DNA of 64,000 bases from Tepidamorphaceae bacterium (GCA_028279445.1 JANQNT010000023.1:248001-312000); one strand, 5' to 3'. Counted from the first letter of the stretch, positions 51,910 through 61,641 are shown. Notes: generated from the sequence alone by a model not told the origin. Made by a program: numbers and translations.

Positions 51910-53037
51910 CTAGGAACCCAGTGAGTCGGCCATCTCATCGATCAGGCCACGCACAAATGCTTGCTGTCGCGGGCCCGGCTGCTGCTCGGCGCAGCGGTCT
52001 TGAAGCGGATCGGGGGCGCTGATCGATGAATTCGCCATCACCGAGATGATGGCATGCGCACAGAAAGGCGCATGCAGCTCGGAGTAGCCGCCCTCATGGG
52101 CCATCATCAGGCGTCCGTCGCAGAGCGTGTCGGCCAGCGCCATCGCCCGTTTGGCCAGTTCGCCAAACGTCTCTGCGCTGGCCATCATCCGCGACAGCGG
52201 ATCGACGCAGGATGCGTCGAGCCCACTGGCAATCAGGATGGCGTCGGGCCTGTGCGCACGCACTGCCGGTGCGACCAGACCATCAAAGGCGTAGAGATAT
52301 GCGTCATGCCCGCTGCCCGGCGGCAGCGGTACATTGAGATTGGCGCCCTCCCCCGCGCCGGCGCCGCGATGCTCGAAGAACCCGCTATCGCGCGGAAAAT
52401 TGCGCTCCTGATGGATCGAGATCGTCAGAACTTCAGGCCGTTCATAGAAGATCGCCTCGGTCCCGTTGCCGTGATGAACGTCCCAATCGATGATCGCCAC
52501 CCGCTCCACCTTCTTGTCCGCAAGCGCTGCCTCCACAGCGATGGCAAGATTGGCAAGCAGGCAAAACCCCATCGGCTGGTCGGGGAGACAGTGATGCCCG
52601 GGCGGGCGGCTGAGCGCATAGGCGTTGCGCAACTCACCGTCCAGAACGGCGTAGAGCGCTGCCTTGACCAAGCCAGCGGAGAGCGCGGCAATCTCATACC
52701 CGCCGGGACCGAATGGCGTTGCAAACCCGAAATCGCCTCCGCCTTCGGCGCTCAAGCGCTTGAATGTCTCCAGGAAACTGGCCGGATGGACCCGGAGCAA
52801 ATCGGCGTCCCGGACGGGATCTGCACTGCGGTGGGCCAACTCATCCCACAAACCGGACACTTGCATCAGCGTCATGATGCGGCGCTTGGCTTCCGGCCCT
52901 TCGGGCAAGCCACCGGCGACCAGTGGTTGCACCAGCCCGCCCACCGGCGCCAGGAACGCGTAGTTTCCGCCACCATGCCAAAGGCATCGCTCGTCCCAGA
53001 AGAAGCCGGTTTGTTGGCTGGCACCCGTCTTGGTCAC
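51910..53037 (-). CDS. HDAC-like (acetylpolyamine amidohydrolase-type) deacetylase
   Basis: The 375-residue protein is a class II histone-deacetylase-like zinc amidohydrolase: RPPGHH (144-149), DWDVHHGNGT (184-193) with ligands Asp186 and His188, and Asp274 in ASGLDA. Bacterial members remove acetyl groups from polyamines or other acylamines. Its place at the end of an alcohol/aldehyde dehydrogenase operon and across from the polyamine-type importer suggests deacylation of an imported amine derivative. The family's tight-binding pocket prevents naming the substrate. Confidence 0.87.
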   Translation of the reverse strand: MTKTGASQQTGFFWDERCLWHGGGNYAFLAPVGGLVQPLVAGGLPEGPEAKRRIMTLMQVSGLWDELAHRSADPVRDADLLRVHPASFLETFKRLSAEGGGDFGFATPFGPGGYEIAALSAGLVKAALYAVLDGELRNAYALSRPPGHHCLPDQPMGFCLLANLAIAVEAALADKKVERVAIIDWDVHHGNGTEAIFYERPEVLTISIHQERNFPRDSGFFEHRGAGAGEGANLNVPLPPGSGHDAYLYAFDGLVAPAVRAHRPDAILIASGLDASCVDPLSRMMASAETFGELAKRAMALADTLCDGRLMMAHEGGYSELHAPFCAHAIISVMANSSISAPDPLQDRCAEQQPGPRQQAFVRGLIDEMADSLGS

Positions 53038-53175
53038 GGATCGAGCCTCACCTTGAGAGAAACACCGAGCAACACACTGGCATCGGCGCTGTCGGCCGAC
53101 CAGGCCGCACCCGGCAGATCATCGCGGCACCACCGAGCGGGTGCAGGCGTCCGGTTCATCGATCCACCCAGGGGA

Positions 53176-54606
53176 TCAATCAATGCTGAACGCGATGTTC
53201 TTGGATGCGGCGTAGTTGTAGACCGCTTCATATCCGCGCTCGCGACCATAGCCTGACTGCCCGAAGCCGCCGAAAGGTGCGGCGATCGACCCGGCGTGCC
53301 AGAGGTTGCCATAGACCTGCCCAGCACGCAGCTTCTTCGCTATGCTCAGCCCGTCATTCAGCCGGTCGGTGAAGATGCCGGCCGCGAGCCCGTAGGGTGT
53401 CGCATTGGCGATTTCAATCGCCTCTTCGATCTCATCGAAGGCCATGACGCTCAACACCGGTCCGAAGACCTCCTCCTGACCGAGAGGACCGGCGGGATCG
53501 ACATCGGAGAAGACGGTGAAATCGTAGAAGAAGCCCGACCGGTCCGGCACGGTCCCGCCGCAAACGATGGTGCCGCCGGGGCGCCCACGGTCGACGCAAT
53601 CGATGACCCGTTCGCGCTGTGTTTCAGAGACGAGCGGCGTCAGATCGGCATTGTCGATGCCAGCGCCAACGGTCACTGCGGCGGACAAGGCGTTTAGAGC
53701 TTCAAGGATCTCGTCCTGTCGGGAGCGGTGCACCACAAGCCGCGTCATACCTGAGCAGACTTGCCCCGCATTGGTGATGACCGAGCCGTGCACCGCTGCG
53801 ATCACCTTGTCGATGTTGGCATCAGCCAAAGCAATGCCGGCGGACTTGCCGCCAAGTTCCATCACGCAAGGGACGACATTCTGTGCGGCTGCAGACAGGA
53901 TCGCTTTGCCAGTCGCCACCGAACCCGTAAAGGTGATCTGGTCGATGTCATCACGACCGATCAGATGTTCTCCCACCTCGGCGCCCAGGGCATTGATCAC
54001 CGACACTGTGCCTTTGGGGACGCCCGCAGCGTCCAGCGCGCGCGCCAGATGGTGCAGCCCGATCGGGGTCAGCTCCGGCGCCTTCAGGATCACGGAATTC
54101 CCCGTCACCATGGCTGCGGCGATGGAGCGCGCGGCAATCGAGACCGGGAAATTCCAGGGTACGATCTGCAGCGACAGCCCCAGCGGCTCCAGCATGGTGA
54201 AGTCGATGATCGTTTCGCCAACCGGAATCTGCCGCCCCTCGGCTTTATCGGCCAGGCCGGCATAATATTCGAAGGCGGCGGCGGCCTTCTCGAACTCGTC
54301 CTCGGCTTTCGAAAGCGCTTTTCCCTGCTCGAAGCAAAGTGCGCGGCCGCCATCTGATTTGACCGCGCGCAGCTCAGCGGCGATCCGGTTCATCAGTCGT
54401 GCGCGCTGCGCCGGATTGGCACGCGTCAGCAACCCTTGTGTGAAGGCCTCGCGTCCAGCAGCGACCGCCGCCTCGAACGTCTCTGGGCCAGCAAGTGCAT
54501 GTTCGGCGAACACCACGCCGGTCGCGGGGTCCGTTACCGGAATAGAGCGGCCAGAGTCGCCATCAACGAATTCACCAGCGACGTAGTTCTGGAAAGTCGA
54601 GCCCAT
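53176..54606 (-). CDS. NAD(P)-dependent aldehyde dehydrogenase
   Basis: The protein of about 476 residues has the full aldehyde dehydrogenase active site: Asn152 in PWNFP, Glu250 in MELGGKS and Cys284 in NAGQVCSG. The start at 54606 lies after the upstream gene's stop; the open frame extends across it. It resembles betaine-aldehyde and gamma-aminobutyraldehyde-type enzymes. It follows the enolase-superfamily gene and precedes the HDAC-like gene, in line with oxidation of an aldehyde made by the alcohol dehydrogenase. Confidence 0.9.
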   Translation of the reverse strand: MGSTFQNYVAGEFVDGDSGRSIPVTDPATGVVFAEHALAGPETFEAAVAAGREAFTQGLLTRANPAQRARLMNRIAAELRAVKSDGGRALCFEQGKALSKAEDEFEKAAAAFEYYAGLADKAEGRQIPVGETIIDFTMLEPLGLSLQIVPWNFPVSIAARSIAAAMVTGNSVILKAPELTPIGLHHLARALDAAGVPKGTVSVINALGAEVGEHLIGRDDIDQITFTGSVATGKAILSAAAQNVVPCVMELGGKSAGIALADANIDKVIAAVHGSVITNAGQVCSGMTRLVVHRSRQDEILEALNALSAAVTVGAGIDNADLTPLVSETQRERVIDCVDRGRPGGTIVCGGTVPDRSGFFYDFTVFSDVDPAGPLGQEEVFGPVLSVMAFDEIEEAIEIANATPYGLAAGIFTDRLNDGLSIAKKLRAGQVYGNLWHAGSIAAPFGGFGQSGYGRERGYEAVYNYAASKNIAFSID

Positions 54607-54644
54607 GCTTCGGTCTAGTCCCACTGATCTTCCCGCCAATACAG

Positions 54645-55751
54645 CTATTCGAGATCCAATGCGCGATAGCTGGCCGCCTCGAGCCATGTCCTGGTCGGTT
54701 GAATGCCCCAGCCAGGCTCGCCGTTCAGTCTCGCCTTGCCGTCACGCACCACCACCGCTGGTTCGAACAACTCACGCAGAAGGGGGTCGTGATATTCAGG
54801 ACCCTCTATGTTGAATTCGCAGGCATGGCCGGCATTGGGCAGACTGGCAAAGACGTGCAGGGAGAAGAGCGTGACCAGCGAGTCGTTCGCAGCGTGAAAG
54901 ACAATCGCCTTGTCTTGCTCGGCCGCGATCCGCGCAACCGCAAGCGCACGTGACACGCCACCCAAATAGCAAAGGTCTGGCTGGCAGATATCGACGACGT
55001 TGGAGCGGACCATATAGCTCCAGGCCGGCAGGTAGTTGTCCTGCTCGCCGCCTGACACATCGATGTCCAGCGCTTCACGCACCGTGCGGGTTGCATCATA
55101 GTCCCAATATGGGCAGGGCTCCTCGAATTGATGCACGCCAGCATCCGCGAGCATTCGGCCAACCATGATCGCGTTCTCAGCGTCGTAGCAACTGTTGCCA
55201 TCTGCGAGGAAGCGAATGTCGTCGCCGTTGAAGGCCTTGCACACCGCATCGGCAATCGCCGGCGTCCGCCCAGGCCAGGCATCCTGATTGCGTCCATTAC
55301 TGCGGCCGACGCGAAACTTGAAGGACTGGAAGCCATGCGCATCGCGCAGGCGCAGAAAGCGCTCGGCTTCTTCGTCGGGTCCGATCTTGCGGCACATGGA
55401 TGAGCCGTAGACAGGAACATTCCCGCCATCAGCGCCCAGCAAGACATAGACGGGTTGGCCCGCGCGCTTGCCGGCGGCATCCCATAGCGCGGTATCGAGA
55501 CCGGCCATCGCCCGACACATAAACGTCCCCGGGAACTTGAGCGTCTCCGAAAAGATGTCTTCGACGAGTTGCTCGATCCCGTCCACCGATCGACCGATCG
55601 CTGCGGGTGCAACGAAGCGGTGAAACACATCTGTGCTGATATCGGCGTGATAGGGGGACATCTGGCCAATGCCGACGATCCCGTCTTCCATGGTGACGCG
55701 AACCAATGCGACGAAGCTCTGCGTGAATGTCTCAATCTTTACGATCTTCAT
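54645..55751 (-). CDS. Enolase-superfamily (mandelate racemase/muconate cycloisomerase) enzyme
   Basis: The 368-residue protein shows the N-terminal capping domain and barrel. Metal ligands are Asp184 (FLADGNS), Glu210 (HQFEEPCPYW) and Glu236 (SGGEQD), and the KxK-type base is Lys145 (FKFR). A late His in HAANDS may be the second base. Members dehydrate or epimerise carboxylates, often sugar acids or amino-acid derivatives. It overlaps the alcohol-dehydrogenase gene by four bases, so the two act in one pathway. Confidence 0.88.
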   Translation of the reverse strand: MKIVKIETFTQSFVALVRVTMEDGIVGIGQMSPYHADISTDVFHRFVAPAAIGRSVDGIEQLVEDIFSETLKFPGTFMCRAMAGLDTALWDAAGKRAGQPVYVLLGADGGNVPVYGSSMCRKIGPDEEAERFLRLRDAHGFQSFKFRVGRSNGRNQDAWPGRTPAIADAVCKAFNGDDIRFLADGNSCYDAENAIMVGRMLADAGVHQFEEPCPYWDYDATRTVREALDIDVSGGEQDNYLPAWSYMVRSNVVDICQPDLCYLGGVSRALAVARIAAEQDKAIVFHAANDSLVTLFSLHVFASLPNAGHACEFNIEGPEYHDPLLRELFEPAVVVRDGKARLNGEPGWGIQPTRTWLEAASYRALDLE

Positions 55752-56860
55752 GGACCGTCACCGCAGACAATGATGTTCTTCAGCGATGATCCGGATCTTG
55801 CCGCATCCAGCGCCTGGTTGATGTCGGTCAGCGGGTAGTGCTGGGAGATCAGTGCGTCCAATTCGAGCTTGTTGGCGCGATAGAGTTCCACCAGGCGCGG
55901 CACATCCACTTGCGGCCTGGCCGACCCCATCTTGCTGCCAAGAACACTGACCCCGCGCCCGCCGAAGATGCGCGCGGCGAACTGGACGACCTCACTATGC
56001 CCAGGGATGCCAGCGACGATGACCTTGCCGCCGTTGCGCACGAGGTCGACGGCACTCTCGATGGCCGCGCTGGCGCCGACGGAGACGAAGACCAGATCCG
56101 CGCCACGGCCCTGTGTGAGCGCCTTGACCTGCGCCTCGAGCTCCTCAGTGTCCGTCTTTGCATTGAAGGTATGACTGGCGCCAAACTGCCGCGCCATGTC
56201 GAGTTTCTCGTCAAGAACATCCAATGCGATAACCGGATGCGCACCGGCGAGGACTGCGCCCTGAATGCAGTTGACGCCGACGCCGCCTGCTCCGACGACG
56301 ACCACAGAAGCGCCGGCTGAAACCGGTGCTGTGCGCGTTGCTGCGCCCATGCCCGTCATCACGCCGCAAGACAGTGTGCAGGCGACATCGCCGGAGACGT
56401 CATTGTCGACGCGGATGCATTGAGACTCATGGACGACCGCCTTGTCTGCAAACGCGGCCACCTTTAGGCCCTGCAACAGGGGGGTGCCATCGGGCAGGCT
56501 GAGCGGAGACTGCATGGCGATCTCGAAGGTGGTTTCGCAAAATGACAGATCGCCACTCTGGCAGTAGTAACAGCGGCCGCAAAAGCGAATCAGACTCAGC
56601 ACGACACGGTCGCCTACGGACAGGCCTGAGACCTTTTCACCGACTGCGCTGATGTGCCCGACCGCCTCATGACCGAACACCCCCGGCAAGGCGACATTCC
56701 AGTGTCCGTCGATCGCCATGATGTCGCTGTGGCAGATCGAGCAAACCTCGATATCCACCTGCACCTCGTCTGCCTTCGGCGCGCTCAGCAGAATTGTCTC
56801 AACGCTCAAAGGCTGGCCGAACTCACGGCAAACGGCGGCTCTTACTTCTACGGCGTCCAT
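55748..56860 (-). CDS. Zinc-dependent alcohol dehydrogenase (class III-like)
   Basis: The protein of about 370 residues is a medium-chain dehydrogenase with catalytic zinc ligands near Cys40-Ser-Ile-Cys43 and GHE (63-65), the structural-zinc cysteines 94, 97, 100 and 108 (FCGRCYYC...SFC) and the NAD(P) loop GAGGVG. GAGGG lies before ATG 56860. It is the first gene of the four-gene minus operon and diverges from the AraC-type regulator. The substrate is probably a primary alcohol or amino alcohol. Confidence 0.9.
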   Translation of the reverse strand: MDAVEVRAAVCREFGQPLSVETILLSAPKADEVQVDIEVCSICHSDIMAIDGHWNVALPGVFGHEAVGHISAVGEKVSGLSVGDRVVLSLIRFCGRCYYCQSGDLSFCETTFEIAMQSPLSLPDGTPLLQGLKVAAFADKAVVHESQCIRVDNDVSGDVACTLSCGVMTGMGAATRTAPVSAGASVVVVGAGGVGVNCIQGAVLAGAHPVIALDVLDEKLDMARQFGASHTFNAKTDTEELEAQVKALTQGRGADLVFVSVGASAAIESAVDLVRNGGKVIVAGIPGHSEVVQFAARIFGGRGVSVLGSKMGSARPQVDVPRLVELYRANKLELDALISQHYPLTDINQALDAARSGSSLKNIIVCGDGP

Positions 56861-56876
56861 CGGCTCCCTCAACTGA

Positions 56877-56904
56877 CGCAATCGTTGTCAGCTTCTCGCA
56901 ATCG
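56877..56904. promoter_or_regulatory. Tandem AraC-type binding-site candidate
   Basis: CGCAATCG occurs twice as a direct repeat (56877-56884 and 56897-56904), 20 bases apart, close to two helical turns. Each copy is followed by TTGT within one base. AraC-family proteins bind such tandem sites. The pair lies 17-44 bases upstream of the alcohol-dehydrogenase start and 150 bases before the AraC gene. Confidence 0.5.
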
Positions 56905-57053
56905 CTTGTTTCGAAAAGCCGAAACGAGAATTCAAAAAAGCGATTTACCCATTCAGAATGGCGGTGCATCCTTCCACGTGGCTTTCCTGCTTGCGCGCCG
57001 CTTGTCGAAGCAGTGACGAATGGTTTGCCGTATGCAAGGGTTCTGGACGCGAC

Positions 57054-58106
57054 ATGGCGACAAAGTTCGGTATTCTGGTTCTGCCTGAGTTCGGGATGCT
57101 GTCTTACGCCTCTGTCGTCGACGTGCTGAAGCAAACGCGTGACTATCTGTCCGACAACAGCATCGGCTGGGAAACCCTCGGGCAGAACGCAAAACCCGTT
57201 GCGGCTTCAAACGGCCTACAGGTGCTGCCCAACAAAAGCTGCGCCGACGACGAAATCTACGACTACGTTTTCGTTATTGGGCTAGTCGGTGCAGCCAATT
57301 TCTCTGACGTCGAGATTCTCTCATGGATCCGCAGGCAGCATCGCCACGGCGCCATTATCTGTGCGACGGGGGCTGCCACATGGCTGCTCGCCAAATCAGG
57401 CCTGCTGGCAGGGCGGCGGTGCACGGTTCACTGGCGGGACATTGATGCGTTTCGGGAGGTCTACCCAGAGATCTCGGTGCTCAACGAGCTTCTCGTTCAG
57501 GATGACAGGGTGCTGACCTGTTCGGGTGCCCGGACGGCCTCGGACATGGTTTATCATATTCTGGGCGCGCATCTCGGTGCCGATGTGATCGAGCGCGTCC
57601 AGGAAATCCTGTTTCACGAGCGCCTGCGTGGCCCCCATGAGCTCCAGCGCCCGGATCAGGAACGGATGCAGCTGTTCCAGCCCGCCTACTACCGCCTGCT
57701 TAAGGCCATCGACGAGTCGATTGGAAGCCAAGTCTCAATCAGCGCGCTTTGCAAAGAGCTCCAGCTTTGCCAACGCACTGCAGAGCGTGTCTTTCGCGAG
57801 CATCTGAACATTTCGCCAAAGCAGTACCAGCTTGAGCAGCGCCTGACTCGGGCTGCCAATCTGTTGAACAGCACAAGTTTGCCGCTGGCGGAGATTGCTG
57901 CGGCAACGGGATTCTCCAGTGCATCGAGCCTTTCAACCAGTTTTGCTGGCAAGTTCGGCGTGTCTCCGATCCGCTATCGCAAACAAGAGGTGGAACACCC
58001 CGAGGCCACCGTCGTCGGCAAGGCGCGCAACCGGCGGATCGAGGTCGTCCGGCCTGGCCAGGACCTCGCCCATGACCAAGCTCGGCCGCATGTCATGGCC
58101 GACTGA
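57054..58106 (+). CDS. GlxA-type AraC-family regulator (DJ-1/PfpI sensor domain)
   Basis: The protein of about 350 residues has an N-terminal DJ-1/PfpI-like domain (about 1-180, with ICATGAATWLLAKSG at the nucleophile-elbow position) and a C-terminal AraC double helix-turn-helix (QLCQRTAERVFREHLNISP and LAEIAAATGFSSASSLSTSF). This architecture activates choline, carnitine, glycine-betaine and related catabolic operons. It diverges from the dehydrogenase operon and probably activates it. The start at 57054 was chosen over 56958. Confidence 0.87.
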   Translation: MATKFGILVLPEFGMLSYASVVDVLKQTRDYLSDNSIGWETLGQNAKPVAASNGLQVLPNKSCADDEIYDYVFVIGLVGAANFSDVEILSWIRRQHRHGAIICATGAATWLLAKSGLLAGRRCTVHWRDIDAFREVYPEISVLNELLVQDDRVLTCSGARTASDMVYHILGAHLGADVIERVQEILFHERLRGPHELQRPDQERMQLFQPAYYRLLKAIDESIGSQVSISALCKELQLCQRTAERVFREHLNISPKQYQLEQRLTRAANLLNSTSLPLAEIAAATGFSSASSLSTSFAGKFGVSPIRYRKQEVEHPEATVVGKARNRRIEVVRPGQDLAHDQARPHVMAD

Positions 58107-58241
58107 GCAGGCACGGCGCTCGCTCCGGTTTTTCCTAAGCTGTGTCGCAAAATCAAAAGCATCATTCGTGAAATCAAACCGATGCGGTCAGTGACGGCGT
58201 CCTAATGAACGCAACAATACGCGCTGCCAAGGGAGGACAGC

Positions 58242-59327
58242 TTGGCAATCGTCAAGCTCAGGGATCTGACAAAACGGTTTGGTGACGTCTCAGCGGTTGA
58301 GTCTGTCAACCTCACCATCGACGACGGCGAGTTCATCGTGTTTGTCGGTCCTTCCGGCTGCGGCAAGTCAACCACGCTTCGGATGGTGGCGGGCCTTGAG
58401 GACTCTACATCGGGATCGGTGCATATCGGCGACCGGGATGTGACGAGGCTTCAGCCCAAAGACCGCAATGTGGCGATGGTCTTCCAGAACTATGCGCTCT
58501 ACGCGCATAAGAATGTCTACGACAATCTTGGTTTCGGGTTACGCGTGCGTGGCGTGCCGCGTCAGGAAATCAACACGCGGGTGATGCAGGCCGCAGAGAT
58601 CCTGGGCCTGGAAGAACTGCTTCAGCGCAAACCCAAGCAGCTGTCCGGCGGACAGAAACAGCGCGTTGCGCTGGGCCGGGCGCTGGTGCGCGATCCGGAT
58701 CTGTTTCTGCTCGATGAGCCGCTCAGCAACCTCGACGCGAAAATGCGCGTGCGCATGCGCGAGGAGATCGCAAAGCTGCACAAGGCGACCGGCAGCAGCA
58801 TGATCTACGTGACGCATGACCAGATCGAAGCGATGACTCTGGGCGATCGGATCGCCGTCATGAACAAGGGCCGTGTCCAGCAGGTCGGGCCGCCGCTGGA
58901 GCTCTATGACCGGCCGGCCAATCTTTTCGTCTCAAGCTTCATCGGCTCTCCGGAAATCAACCTGTTCGATGGGGCGCTGGTTGGTTCGGCAAACACGGCA
59001 GCGTTCGAATCCGCAGGCTTTTCCGTGCCCGTGCGGGCCGAGATCGGTGCCAATGGCGAACGCGGACAAACGGTCAAAGCGGGCATTCGCCCCGAGCACC
59101 TCAAGATCGGCACCGAAGCCGAGAGCAATCTCTCCGCCAACATCGATCTGATCGAGCAGATGGGCGCTCAGACATTGCTGCTGTGCCACATCGGATCCAT
59201 GCGCCTTCATGCGCTGGTGGACAGGAATGACAAGGTTCGGATCGGCGACGACATCCCGCTGCGCGTCGACCGCGAAAATGTACATGTCTTCGATCCGGAA
59301 AGCGGGAAATCACTGCTGGTGAACTAG
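58242..59327 (+). CDS. Sugar-type ABC importer ATPase (UgpC/MsmX type)
   Basis: The 361-residue ATPase starts with a TTG behind a strong GGGAGG. It has Walker A GPSGCGKST (36-44), FQNYALYAHKNV, signature LSGGQKQRVALGRAL, Walker B LFLLDEPLSNLD and a TOBE domain. It opens an importer operon (ATPase, binding protein, two permeases, reductase, aldehyde dehydrogenase). ATPases of this kind can serve several sugar importers. Confidence 0.92.
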   Translation: MAIVKLRDLTKRFGDVSAVESVNLTIDDGEFIVFVGPSGCGKSTTLRMVAGLEDSTSGSVHIGDRDVTRLQPKDRNVAMVFQNYALYAHKNVYDNLGFGLRVRGVPRQEINTRVMQAAEILGLEELLQRKPKQLSGGQKQRVALGRALVRDPDLFLLDEPLSNLDAKMRVRMREEIAKLHKATGSSMIYVTHDQIEAMTLGDRIAVMNKGRVQQVGPPLELYDRPANLFVSSFIGSPEINLFDGALVGSANTAAFESAGFSVPVRAEIGANGERGQTVKAGIRPEHLKIGTEAESNLSANIDLIEQMGAQTLLLCHIGSMRLHALVDRNDKVRIGDDIPLRVDRENVHVFDPESGKSLLVN

Positions 59328-59370
59328 GGGCTGTCGACTGCGACAAACCCAACCCATGGGAGGAAAAACC

Positions 59371-60711
59371 GTGACGACATCGAAAAAGGACAAGCGTCAT
59401 ACGCTATCTCGGCGCACCGTGATGAAGGGTGCAGGTGCCGCCACCGGGCTCGCTGTGACCGGCATCTACGCACCATTCGTTCATGCTCAAGAAAAAACCA
59501 TCCGGTTCCTCAATGGTGAGCCGAGCCGGGAAAGCGTGCGCGCCATGCGCTTTGCCGCCGCCCAGTACGAGAAGGAAAAGGGCATCAAGGTCCAGATGGA
59601 TACGGTGCCCGCCGGCAAGGCCTATGAACGGGTGCAGGCTTCAATCAAGGGTGGCCGGCCTTACGATATCGCCACGCTGATCTTCGTTGGCGACGTGCTG
59701 ATCCTGGCCGATGAAGGCAAGCTTGCGCCGATCAACGACATCATCAAGAAGTATGATTGGGGTCCGAAAATCCTGTTTCCGGTCAACGGCGACAACTACT
59801 GGTATCCCTATGACTACAATCTGTGCTGGATCAATTTCCGCCAGGATCTTTATACCGCACAGGGCCTCTCCCAGCCGACCGATTGGGACAGCATGAAGGC
59901 CAATCTCGCTGCCCTGCAAGGCAGTGGTGAGAACCAGCTGCCGCATGGAATTGTTCATCCCATCGGGTCGAACGGCGCCACCAACTACACCGCGTTTGGC
60001 TATATGTGGGCCAATGGCGTGCAGCTGTTTGATGACGACTGGAATGTCGTCCTCGACAGCGCCGACATGGCGCCGCGGGTCGCTGAGTATCTCGACTTTA
60101 TGGCCGGGCTCACGGAATACATGCCGCCAGCGCCAGTCCAGGCCGGCTGGCCAAATCTGGTGGGTGACTTCCAGACCGATAAGATCTCTCACACCCCGGG
60201 AACCGGTCGCCTGATCGACACCATGAATGTTCGGATGCCCGATCGTGCAGCCAATGTCGGCTCGTTTCTGTTCCCCTCAATGCGGGGCGACAAGTTCGCC
60301 GTGAACCACGGCTATGACGGCTGGGTGGTGCTCGACACGGCCATGACCGACGAGGCCATCAAGTTCCTTGAGTGGTTCTCCGACGAGCACCTGATCAACT
60401 TCCTGCACACCTCGCCGGTCCACTACCAGCCCACGCGGCTCGACATCTATGAAGACCCGCGCTGGCTGGCCCATCCGGACCTGGAAACCTTCTCGCATAT
60501 CACGGCCATGCAGAAGCAGGTGCTGTCGGACGAGAACATCATCATCCGCTCGATCGATACCGAAGGGCCCGCGCCTGATGTGCGGGCGGGCAAGGTCTTC
60601 CGCTCCTATGCACTGCCCGAGATGTTGCAGAACAAGATCCTCAACAACATGTCGAACGAGGAATGTGTGAAGATGGCGGCTGACAAGATGCGTGAGACGA
60701 TCAAGACCTAA
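59371..60711 (+). CDS. Sugar-type ABC substrate-binding protein, Tat-exported
   Basis: The protein of about 446 residues begins at GTG 59371, which has GGGAGG eight bases upstream, better than ATG 59356. A Tat signal SRRTVMKGAGAATGLAVTG precedes an HAQ cleavage site. The mature part has the family 1 fold. Importers of this class bind sugars, polyols and glycosides. The YihU-like reductase downstream suggests a three- or six-carbon oxo or sulfo-sugar derivative. Confidence 0.88.
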   Translation: MTTSKKDKRHTLSRRTVMKGAGAATGLAVTGIYAPFVHAQEKTIRFLNGEPSRESVRAMRFAAAQYEKEKGIKVQMDTVPAGKAYERVQASIKGGRPYDIATLIFVGDVLILADEGKLAPINDIIKKYDWGPKILFPVNGDNYWYPYDYNLCWINFRQDLYTAQGLSQPTDWDSMKANLAALQGSGENQLPHGIVHPIGSNGATNYTAFGYMWANGVQLFDDDWNVVLDSADMAPRVAEYLDFMAGLTEYMPPAPVQAGWPNLVGDFQTDKISHTPGTGRLIDTMNVRMPDRAANVGSFLFPSMRGDKFAVNHGYDGWVVLDTAMTDEAIKFLEWFSDEHLINFLHTSPVHYQPTRLDIYEDPRWLAHPDLETFSHITAMQKQVLSDENIIIRSIDTEGPAPDVRAGKVFRSYALPEMLQNKILNNMSNEECVKMAADKMRETIKT

Positions 60712-60724
60712 TTGCCGCTGCTGA

Positions 60725-60744
60725 GGAGGGGCTGCGGCCCCTCC
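60725..60744 (+). other. Intercistronic hairpin after binding-protein gene
   Basis: GGAGGGGC (60725-60732) pairs perfectly with GCCCCTCC (60737-60744) around a TGCG tetraloop. There is no T-run. Like the stem at 5688, it follows a binding-protein gene and precedes its permease genes, where such stems usually raise the abundance of the binding protein relative to the membrane parts. Confidence 0.65.
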
Positions 60745-60773
60745 CGAATTGACCACCGAGTTCCGGGGACGAT

Positions 60774-61640
60774 ATGCGCGGCGAGAGAGCGTTGTACCTG
60801 ATCCTGGGCGTGGCTTTCGCGCTCACGGCTCTGCTGATCCTTTATCCAGCCTATCATGCCCTGGAACTGAGCTTTCAGAGGCTCGATTCGTTTGTGTCTG
60901 AACCCGAATGGATCGGGTTGCAGAACTATCAGACCGTGCTCGCGACGCCCGAATTCTGGGCCGCATTCGGGCGCGGGTTGGTGTTCGCCGGTTTCACGAT
61001 CCTTTTCCAGGTGGTGCTGGGCATCGGCTTTGCCATGCTGCTCGACGCGCATGTTCCGCTTAAGCCGCTGGTGCGCGGGCTGGCCGTTCTGCCCTATCTG
61101 CTGCCAACCGTGATTGTCGCACTGACGTTCCAGTGGATGCTCGACCCCACCGTGGGTGTGATGACCCAGGGCGTGCGCCTGATGGGCTACGAGTACATTC
61201 CCTGGGGCGAGAACAGCGCTGTGGCCATGGCGACGGTGATCACGCTGAGTGTGTGGATCTGGACCCCGTTCGTGACGCTCGCCTTTCTGGCCGGCCTCCA
61301 GTCGGTCCCCGGCGAACTCTATGAGGCGGCCCGCGTGGATGGCGCAAACGGGTGGCAGCGGTTCTGGCACATCACTCTGCCGCAGCTCAGGCCGGTGCTG
61401 ACCGTCGTCATTCTCCTGCGCGCGATCTGGATGTTCAACAAGTTCGACATCATCTGGCTGACCACACGCGGCGGGCCTTTGAACGGCACCGAGCATCTGC
61501 CGGTGCTGGCCTATCGCAAGACGTTCGAGCTGTATCAGGTCGGTGAGGGCGCGGCGGTTTCCGCGATCTCGTTCCTGATCCTGTCGGCGGTCATCTTCAT
61601 CTATTTCTACGCCTTCCCGCTTGACGAGAAGGAGGAGTGA
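60774..61640 (+). CDS. Sugar-type ABC permease, MalF/UgpA type
   Basis: The 288-residue permease has six predicted helices and the EAA loop LYEAARVDGANGWQRFWHITL. It lies downstream of the hairpin and upstream of the second permease, whose GTG start follows one base after its TGA. It is one pore half of the importer. Confidence 0.91.
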   Translation: MRGERALYLILGVAFALTALLILYPAYHALELSFQRLDSFVSEPEWIGLQNYQTVLATPEFWAAFGRGLVFAGFTILFQVVLGIGFAMLLDAHVPLKPLVRGLAVLPYLLPTVIVALTFQWMLDPTVGVMTQGVRLMGYEYIPWGENSAVAMATVITLSVWIWTPFVTLAFLAGLQSVPGELYEAARVDGANGWQRFWHITLPQLRPVLTVVILLRAIWMFNKFDIIWLTTRGGPLNGTEHLPVLAYRKTFELYQVGEGAAVSAISFLILSAVIFIYFYAFPLDEKEE

Positions 61641-61641
61641 T

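Noticed and set aside
52054-53256. 400-residue plus-strand open frame
   Set aside because: It is antisense to the clear HDAC-like gene and has no recognisable domain.
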